NCBI GenBank assembly: GCA_002205965.3
Contig: NADL03000512.1
Coordinates: forward strand, 2,327,139 to 2,391,138
Source of the DNA: Kappaphycus alvarezii
Lineage: Eukaryota > Rhodophyta > Florideophyceae > Gigartinales > Solieriaceae
Direction of reading: 5' to 3'
DNA: 64,000 bases
Positions 56,691 to 64,000 of this stretch are shown here, piece by piece; the stretch's first letter is position 1; each line of letters opens with the position of its first letter. Below the pieces are notes generated by a model, which saw only the letters and a program-made list of their open reading frames with translations, did not search any database and was not told the origin of the DNA. The translations under genes and the position numbers were made by a program.

Positions 56691-58013
56691 GGGACGCACT
56701 GATTCCAATGAAAAAGCTTCGGAGGACATCGTCGGAGTCGCCGAGTTGCAGTTGCCGAACGATAACGAGTACGAAGCTAATATTCACGGACTGATCAAAT
56801 TCCTCGATGGACTAGAAATGAGAAAGGTTGATCTTGAACACCGAAATTGGGTACGCAGGAATCAAAAGGCTTTTACATTGTGGAATGGGAAACTTTCCGG
56901 CACACTAAAGCCGGTCCCCGACTAGTGGCCCCTTTGAAAGAAAGAATGAAGATATTGAGGACTTTCCATGATGAGCTAGGGCATTGGGATCTCGAAACAA
57001 CCAAAAATTCGTAACTGAGAGATTCTGGTGGCCCGGTATCCATAAGGACGTCTATAACTTCGTGAAAAGCTGCGACAACTGCCAAAAATTCACTCCAATA
57101 CGGAAGTATAAGACAACTCTAAGTTTTCCAGTTTCCGGTCTCTTTGAAACCTTCTCAATTGACTTCGCGGGCCCGTTCAAGGAAACTTCTTCCGGAAACA
57201 AATATCTCCTTATAGGGGTGGAACATCTTACTGGATGGCCAATAGCAGTTGCATCGAGGAGGCAAATGCTGAGGTGGTACTGAGATTCATCGAAAAAGAA
57301 ATAATTGAACCGTTTGGTCTTCCAAAAAGGATCATCTCGGATAACGCCCTTTGTTTTACTGCAACTTCACTGCTTCGTTTTTGGAAGAGAAAGGGATTCA
57401 GCTGAAGACCGTTCTCGCATACGCTCCTATGTCCAACGGGAAAGCGGAGAGGATGGTTGGAACCATCAAACGAGCAATATCGAAAACTATGTTGGAGAAT
57501 GAAATCCAGTGGGAAGATGCCTTACCAAAAGTGTTATACGGCTACCGTCGAAGAAGAGGAAGAAATGGACGCTCACCATTCGAGCTAATGTACGGAAGGG
57601 CTCCTAGAATGTTACAGAGAGACATGGAAACAAATATTATCGATGAAGAGAGTAGGGAAGTTGAACTACTGGCCACCGAAGGCTGGAGATCACACCGCGC
57701 GCTAACACAGACAAGAAATAAGGATGCAGAACCTGCAGTCAGAACCTTTTCAGTTGGCTCTAAAGTACTTGTAGTACATGGAAAAGCAATGCAGCAGGCT
57801 GTGAAGTGGCCGGCCTTCCAAACCAAGTACTCGAACCCTTGCATCGTCACGGAGGAAAGACACCCGCACTATCAGCTCTGTTCAAGCTCAGGGAAGAGAT
57901 CAAGGAGGGCCATCCATGCACGTCGTCTGGTCCCTTACCATCAGAGGCCTGAAGAATTCCTTCTCACACAGGACTATGCGCAACCACGGGGCATACTCAT
58001 CTTTAACTATAGA
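56691..58013 (+). pseudogene. Gypsy integrase, unit 1
   Basis: HHCC region: FHDELGHWD and CDNCQ (56965-57085). Catalytic core: SIDFAGPFKE, then IISDNALCF and YAPMSNGKAERMVG (D, D, E). The C-terminal part has VGSKVLVVHGKAM, and ends RRAIHARRLVPYH near 57945. Frame breaks occur near 56980 and 57280. From 57351 the frame stays open into the extra region downstream. Confidence 0.9.
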
Positions 58014-59106
58014 ATGATTCCTATGGGAGGAAAAAGGGCCTGGGAATGGATCATCTCGGTTACGCGGGACTACTACGAACTCCACGTAATCATCCATTTC
58101 TACATTAATATATGCCTATGTTTTCGTACGTTGAACGGACCATTGCTACCTGAAGATTTCCGACTATTAATAAGAGTTCTATTTTCATTCCAAAACGGAA
58201 GGTTCACGGAAGCAGGTCCAGAGTTTGTGGAGGTAATATATCATTACTCTATAGGAAGATATGGAATGGTAGCTGCTGGAGACTTGTCGCAAACGTATCT
58301 GAATATTATCCGTCCAATTTACGTATTTCTCAAGAACAACCAAGACGTGCGACTGAGAGGTTACGCCTTACCCCGGATATGGAATACAGGCTGGTCCCGT
58401 ATCCTCTATGGGAACCTTACGTTTCTCCGCCACAAATTGGGAACGTTGGAGGCGGCGAGGATCCTCCTGAAGCAGTGATGATGACCAGAGGAGGACCTTC
58501 AGGAGACAACAACCCGCCCAGAAGAGGTTCCGGTCGTCCCCCGAGAGGACCTCGTGCAGGTCCCAGTACGTCAGGAGCTGGTCGCGGCCATTCATCGGGA
58601 CCGTCCACCACAACTTCATCTCTAGCTTGCTTCACAACCATGCACAGCATACAGTCGGAAGAAGAAGATTATCTTTTTGGCTGCGCAATATCTCCGAGGA
58701 TGCGAACGATGCGCAGGTCATTTCTTATTTCATGATAAGCATCTGTTTATGTTTTAGGGCGCTACATGGACCGCACTTATCTTACGAAGATTCGTTCTTG
58801 ATGATGCGCGTCTTCTTTTCTTATCGACATCCATTCCTCCGGCATCTTCCAGAAGAGTTTGCATATCACATATATTTTTTCACTCTTGGAAGATTCGGAA
58901 GAGTCACGGAAGAAGAATGTATTCAACCCCACCTCGATGTGATCAAACCAATATATGAGGCTATGCTACAAAGTGAGGTACCAGTAATGCGAACCTACTT
59001 TTTAGAGCATCATATTGGTAATCAGTTGCATCCGTACCCGTTTGAGAGACCATACATCTTATCAATAAGACAGCGAACACTAACGGAAGCAGAAGAAGAG
59101 CAGTGA
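58014..59106 (+). pseudogene. Extra two-domain region after integrase (family unknown)
   Basis: Two related domains, each about 120 residues. Domain 1 (58047-58420): WIISVTRDYYELHVII, ICLCFRTLNGP, EDFRLLIRVLFS, IYHYSIGRYG, IIRPIY, then VPYPLWEPY. Domain 2 (58678-59106): WLRNISEDANDAQVIS, ICLCFRALHGP, EDSFLMMRVFFS, IYFFTLGRFG, VIKPIY, then HPYPFERPY. They are joined by a Gly/Pro/Arg/Ser-rich linker (58440-58610). A Met at 58014 could start a separate protein, or the region may be fused to integrase, as the frame is open from it. Frame shifts occur near 58375 and 58660. It sits where some gypsy elements have env, but it lacks a signal peptide and clear membrane anchor. Function unknown. Confidence 0.7.
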
Positions 59107-59130
59107 CGACCCGGGACGTTCGCCTTGAGA

Positions 59131-59139
59131 AAGGGGGCG
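59131..59139 (+). promoter_or_regulatory. Gypsy polypurine tract
   Basis: AAGGGGGCG (with GAGA just before) abuts the TG of LTR 2, which fixes the LTR start at 59140. Confidence 0.75.
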
Positions 59140-60641
59140 TGTAATACAAAAAATGGTCCTCCCTCATTTAATACAGGAAATGGTCCTCCCTTCACGTAAT
59201 ACAGGAAATGGTCCTCCCTTCACGTAAGACAGGAAATGGTCCTCCCCTCGTGTAATCCAGCAACCTACAACGATCCCGCCCCTAACTTCTCCAACCGTCA
59301 TTTCCAAATTTACTTCCATTTTATCTAGATATTTTTATACTGTATTTAACCCTCTGAATCGACCCCGAATCAAGTCCCTTTTCCCTTTTAGCTTACCTCC
59401 TCCTCCAAATTCGCCTTTTTTTGAGAAGAAGGGCGCAAATGCACTATTGCAAAATCCCTTGCAGATTTATTTTACCTATTCCTAATCTATAGAACCTGCC
59501 CCGGGAGCCTATTTAAACCCCTTTATTCTAAGTTCCAAATGCCCCCGATCATTTTACTCATCACCCCTCCCCCCACACACCCAAAGCACCCACATTGCCT
59601 CCTGTTCCCCAACTTCTATCACAATGAGCAACCTTCGCCCCTCTGTCCCTATTTCCAAAAACCGCCCTTCCCGTTCCATCAATGGCCTTCGTCTCGCCGC
59701 CTACGGGCCAACCGATGCCGACGACTACATCCGGCGGCAAACAAAGAAGCAAATCATCGAGTTCGTGCCGCCTCTTCATAGAAGAAGAAGCGAGGGAGGT
59801 AAGTCCGGGAGAGGCTGAGAAGGTCGAGGAGGAGAGCGGGGAGTCCTTCGAGGAATGGTTAGCCCCTGAGCTAGTGTACGAGGATCAGGAGATGAGGAGG
59901 ATGAGAGGATGAGGAGGATGAGGATGAGGAGAAGAGGATGAGGAGGAGGAGGAGGAGGAGGAGGATGAGGAAGATGAGGCAACAGGGGGCATGGAAAGTG
60001 TTGGACGGTGGGGCCTGGAATAGAGAGTATGGATCAAGTTGTGCCCACGATGGAACCGGATGGAGATATCTTTAGTAGTCTAGATATCTCCCAGGGGAAA
60101 TAGAGAGTTGTGAGCCATTCGCAGATATTTGTGGGGACTGCTTGGACAGCATGGATATTTTAGAGGAGTTGTTTGGATCTGATTTAGAGAATGGGAAATA
60201 AGAGGACCAAATTAATTGTTAGTTTCTTAAGTATCTTTTGCTTAGAGTATATTGTCCACACAAAGTATTTTTATGCATTTCTTAGTATCTTCTGTAGTTT
60301 TGTTCGGACTTTAGGGGTAGCCAAAAGTCTATATAAGCTGAGTAAACTGCTTCCTCATGGAGAGGTCAAGCAAGTTGGCAGACAACTTCAAGCCAAGTCC
60401 CGAGTAGTAGGAAGTTGAGAGTCAACTTCAGACCCAAGAAAACTTTTTCTTACGCTAGTCGCAGAGCGTCGGTGGTAGACCCTGCCCCTTTTATACTTGC
60501 TTGTAGCTTCTCAACTCTCTTCTATATACACTCCCTTTTGTTCGTTCAACAATACCACGGCAGCACTTTTGTCGCTCGCAACACCTCCTTCTCAGGGTAA
60601 TTGGTTCTGAGGATCTCTTCCCCGCCGATTTACCCCTATCA
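59140..60641 (+). repeat. Gypsy family A LTR 2 (shared by both array units)
   Basis: 1502 bp. It differs from LTR 1 mainly by single-base gaps in runs (for example CCCCTCCCCCC versus CCCCTCTCCCCC, and TTCCCCGCC versus TTCCCCCGCC). Contains the minisatellite, the protein frame and the TATA box at 60330-60336. Confidence 0.9.
59624..60202 (+). pseudogene. LTR-encoded protein frame, LTR 2 copy
   Basis: ATG at 59624 with the same N-terminus as the copy at 52055. One base is missing at GTGCCGCC (GTGCGCCGCC in LTR 1), shifting the frame at the helix IIEFV; more single-base gaps lie in the GA-rich run and near 60095. The C-terminal end GSDLENGK-TAA is retained. Confidence 0.65.
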
Positions 60642-60731
60642 TTTGGTACTCTTGTGGAGGGGGTTGCACCCGAGGTATTCGAGTTGAGCAGTAGTAAGGA
60701 ACACTTCGGGGGATTTCTTTTCTGTAATCAT

Positions 60732-62413
60732 GGATCTCAATGCTGCTCGTATAACGTTCACAGGGGCAAGACTGAAGACGTTGAGGAGTTTCTTTACACA
60801 TATGTCAACGTTGTGATGCGAGAGAAGGGCGATGAAGAGAAGGCCGCAAGTATCTTCGCCTATCTTCATGGTGACGCAAAGCACAAATATAAGTCCAAGT
60901 TTATCGACGGGTGGTCTCTTAACGGGAATGGGCGTAACTTCGGTGAGGTATGTGAGTGGCTTGTGAAAGAGTATGCTAAGGAGGTAGAACCAGATGAGAT
61001 GATTCGTACCGCCATAGAGGCCCGGCTCAACTTCGACGATTTGTTAAGCTCATTGGTGTACTTGTGTGATCTTTATGAAAAGCTGGGTTCAACGCCCAAG
61101 CCAAGTACGGAATGCTGCGTAAGGCGGCTATGGGGGATAAGCGGCTCTCCGATTTCCTCCTCATCAAGGGCCCTCACACTTTTGATGAACTGAAGGGTAC
61201 CATAGTAGAATTTGTCAAAAATTCGGAGACGTTTCAGTCACTGAGTGAGGTACCGAGGGAAACCCGCACATCGATGTCTATCGTACATCCTGAAAAGAAT
61301 TATCAAAGGCCGGCTACTAGTGCAGCGGCATTAGAATCTGTCAGGAGCGATGTCAAAAACTTGGAAGAAAGGTTGGAAACCCGATTCGATAATCGACTTG
61401 ACATGATAACCTCGCAGTTGGAAAGCCTTACTCTTACCATTAAGAAGAACCAGTCTGGGGCCCCTAAGGCCGCAGAAGTCTGTTCTTACTGTCACAAGCC
61501 TGGACACTTTGCAAACAGGTGTCCTGATAATCCACATAGAAACACTCGTTGTGCAAAGTGCGGTCGATATGGGCATCATGAAAGTAACTGCTGGTCTAAA
61601 GACAACAGAAGAGCAAATTTATCGGAAGCAAGGAGTGAGTCAGGACCAGAGGTGAAAATCTTACAAAATAGAAGGGATCAAAGGTTGACGGATGCCGGTA
61701 ACGTATCCATCGCTGAAGAGATTAGTCAAGTCAATGTGACAAAAAGGGATGGGGAAGGGAACATTTTATCGAAGAAACCTAGGCTAGAGTATGGAATGCT
61801 GGAGCATATCCCAGCACCTGTACCTCCTCGAACCAAGAGGTCTGATCAAGTTGTTCCAGGAGTGGGAGTCACTCCGGCCAAGAAGACGAAAAAGAGTAAG
61901 AAAGTTAAGAGTATCTCTAAGGACGTACTAGAGTATGTGAAGAGGTACAATTTGGTGGCTGAGCTTGCATCGGCCCCAACTGGGATAACGTTTGGTCAAC
62001 TTTTGAGGGGCGACGCAGAGGATGCGAGAAAAGAACTCAAAAAAATTATCAGGTCTAATAAGTCCGCTAAGGGTAAGAAACTGTTTCTTCAATCGGCCTC
62101 GACAGCACCAAGACGTCTTAAGCTGGTACCAGTCAAAGTATTGGGTATGAAAACCCAAGCTCTCTTCGATTCGGGTGCTGTTCCAAACCTCATTTCAGAA
62201 ACTTTGGTGACAGATCTAGGTCTCGAAATTACTCCAACGACTCGAAAAATAACTGTAGCGGATGGAACCGTCTCAAAATGCATGGGCACTGTTGACAAGG
62301 TTTCCGTGTTCTTTGGGGACTCTAAAGTTGATGTAGACTTTCTTGTCATGCCGGATCTCCCTTTCGATGCAATCATTGGCTGCCCACATGGAAAGACTAG
62401 GGACATGCATTGA
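60732..62413 (+). pseudogene. Gypsy gag-protease, unit 2
   Basis: Possible ATG near 60730 (MDLNAARITFTG) with the same early shift as unit 1. A long open frame, 61112-62413 (433 codons), covers the gag C-terminus, both CCHC knuckles (CSYCHKPGHFANRC and CAKCGRYGHHESNC) and protease (FDSGAVPNLI at about 62166; PFDAIIGCP). This shows gag and protease in one frame, which unit 1 hides. The frame then breaks at GCPHGKT, where unit 1 has three extra bases in a different arrangement. Confidence 0.85.
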
Positions 62414-64000
62414 CTTGGGCAACCAAATGGTTTCAGTTAATATTGACGGCAGAACCGTGAAGATGCCCCTGGATTTCGACAAAAGCACGCATCCTGAAGA
62501 TTTAAAAGAAACGGACAGTGAAGATTTCACTTCTAGCTATGACAGCGAAGATTCGGAACCAACTAACACTTTCAGAAGTGGAAAAGGGTACCCTCGGGGG
62601 TTAATGAACATGGCATGGGACGATTATGATTCCGGGTTTGAAACAGATGACGACTGGGATTCTAGGATAAGTTTGAAACCCGAATGTGTTTCTTTTTGCG
62701 ATGATATCGAATCAAAGGACAGAATTCGGAGCATGAAAGAAGATTACCTTTGCAAAGAAAATAAGAATACGTCGAATTCCATATATGAAGATGTGAGCAC
62801 GACGGAAGAGGTCCTTCAAAATATTGAGGTTGGGATCAAGAAGAAAAAGGGCGCCAAATGGCAGAAATCCAAGGAAAAGTGCAGCACCTTCCCGCCCCGC
62901 CTCACTGAAAATATCCGACATGTTAACATCTTCCGAAGTAATTGCATGGAGCGTTTCAGATTTGAGACAAGCAAGTGTACCGGTTACTCACTCGTTCGAA
63001 CTTACCGACACTCAACCGATTTACCACAAGCCTAGACGTCAACCGCCAAAATATGACCAATTTATCTCAGAAAATGTTACAAGTATGCTGAAAAATGATA
63101 TTATTCGACCAGTTTCATCCCCATGGTCGTTTCCAGTTGTGGTCGCACCAAAGAAGGATGGAAAGCTGCGTTTTTGCGTCGATTACCGACAACTGAACCA
63201 GAGAATGATACCCGATCGATTTCCGATTCCGAACATGGAGGAGATCCTCGAGGACCTGAAGGACGGGAGATATTTCACCTCAATTGACCTTTACACTGGC
63301 TATTGGCAGATTCCATTGGATGAAAAATGTAAGGAAAAAACAACCTTTACCAGCAAAGCCGGTACGTTCAGGTTCGAAGTGATGCCTTTTGGTCTCATGA
63401 ATGCACCAGCTACATTCCAAAGAATGATGAACGAGGTTTTGAAAGGACTTCCATTCGCAAGAGTCTATATCGATGATGTCGTCATATTCTCAGAAACATT
63501 GGATCAGCACATCTCGCACGTCAATACAGTTGTGGAGAGGATATCGGAGTATAGCTTGAAAATTAAGTTGAGCAAATGCTTCTTTGCGAAAACTTCTATC
63601 CAATTACTCGGTCATATCGTCGACCAAGAGGGAATTAGAGTGGATCCAGAGAAAACGAAAAAAATAAAGTTGGCACCAAGGCCCGCTTCAAAGACGGAGG
63701 TCCGAAGCTTCTAGGACTGGCCTATTACAGAAGATTTATCAAAGATTTCGCCAAGACTGCAGCACCGTTACATGCCAGCACTACGAAGAACGGAAAATTT
63801 TACTGGAACAAGGAAATGGAAACTGCATTTCAGGAGCTTAAAGATAAGCTATGTGTCCCCCCAGTTCTCATGTACCCAGATTTCAAGAGACCATTCGTTG
63901 TGGAGACAGATGCCTCAGAACGGTCTTTGGGTGCCGTTTTGTCCCAAAAAGATGAAAACGGAAGACTACACCCTGTTCAATTCGCAAGCCGAACTCTGAA
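62414..64000 (+). pseudogene. Gypsy pol, unit 2 (partial)
   Basis: The linker frame 62343-63035 is followed by the RT frame 62824-63714, with FCVDYRQLNQ, SIDLYTGYWQIPLD, MPFGLMNAPATF, YIDD at 63466-63477 and LGHIVDQEG. RT is open over 296 codons here, unlike unit 1. A shift near 63712 (missing T in CTTCTAGG, and missing CTCA) leads to RNase H, which is cut by the window end at FASRTL. Confidence 0.9.

Larger units (their letters stand above)
51570..60641 (+). mobile_element. Ty3/gypsy element with coding LTRs (array unit 1)
   Basis: A 9.07-kb unit: LTR 51570-53077, internal 53078-59139, LTR 59140-60641. Order gag, CCHC, protease, RT, RNase H, integrase marks Ty3/gypsy. Extra features are a frame within the U3 of each LTR and a two-domain region after integrase. 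The right LTR is shared with a second internal copy that runs to the window end, giving LTR-internal-LTR-internal. Probable target site is after ACCAC (51565-51569). Confidence 0.9.
60642..64000 (+). mobile_element. Ty3/gypsy internal region, array unit 2 (runs off the window)
   Basis: Repeats 53078-56430 almost base for base. It follows directly on LTR 2, so two internal regions share one LTR. Some single-base gaps are filled relative to unit 1 and others are new. Confidence 0.9.

Noticed and set aside
58014..59106. Envelope gene of an errantivirus-like element
   Set aside because: The position fits, but there is no signal peptide, no clear transmembrane anchor and no cleavage site. The region instead has two copies of a soluble-looking domain.
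51570..60200. CRISPR or phage-like repeat array
   Set aside because: The spaced 28-bp units at the LTR start are adjacent repeats without unique spacers, in a eukaryotic retrotransposon.

Overview
This is a repeat-packed stretch of a eukaryotic nuclear genome. It has no bacterial operons, long AT-rich gene-free tracts, TATA-type promoters and at least five lineages of retrotransposon. The host looks like a repeat-rich fungus or fungus-like eukaryote, but the sequence alone does not fix the species. Only two loci look like host genes: a RING-H2 gene (3700-4338) and its paralogue (30590-31227), which is broken by one missing base. A third, unrecognised gene-like unit survives as two decayed copies (about 21.65-22.82 kb and 41.27-42.39 kb).

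Layout. 1-1655: minus-strand Ty3/gypsy relic with a foreign 0.3-kb insert. 1.66-4.6 kb: AT-rich DNA, then the RING-H2 gene. 4.6-6.6 kb: 3' piece of a LINE (LINE-A), a fold-back element and a 3' piece of a second LINE (LINE-B). 8.1-10.4 kb: old gypsy LTR and pol relics. 13159-19165: a complete Ty1/copia element (copia-A) on the minus strand, with 376-bp LTRs and a 5-bp target duplication. 20561-21277: a 717-bp LTR of family C. 21.58-29.8 kb: segmental duplication copy 1, which holds a copia-B solo LTR, LINE-B 3' DNA and a nested deleted copia (copia-D). 29.9-31.5 kb: second RING-H2 locus. 31.57-37.67 kb: three LINE units stacked on the minus strand. 37.67-40.23 kb: a family C LTR and a family A LTR. 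41.2-51.57 kb: segmental duplication copy 2, in which the solo-LTR position holds a whole copia-B relic. 51570-64000: a tandem gypsy array (LTR, internal, LTR, internal) that runs off the window.

The most unusual part is the gypsy family. Its 1.5-kb LTRs carry a protein-coding frame in U3: about 190 residues, basic at the N-terminus and acidic towards the C-terminus. Relics of the same frame lie at 8.1-8.5 kb and 39.2-39.8 kb. Downstream of integrase, where an env gene would sit, is an extra coding region (58014-59106) made of two related domains of about 120 residues joined by a Gly/Pro/Arg-rich linker. A second LTR family (C) shares the promoter/R/U5 half of these LTRs but has an unrelated U3 without the frame, so U3 appears to be a swappable module.

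Caution: the two tandem gypsy copies differ mostly by single-base indels and very few substitutions. Some frameshifts in this window may therefore be sequencing or assembly errors.
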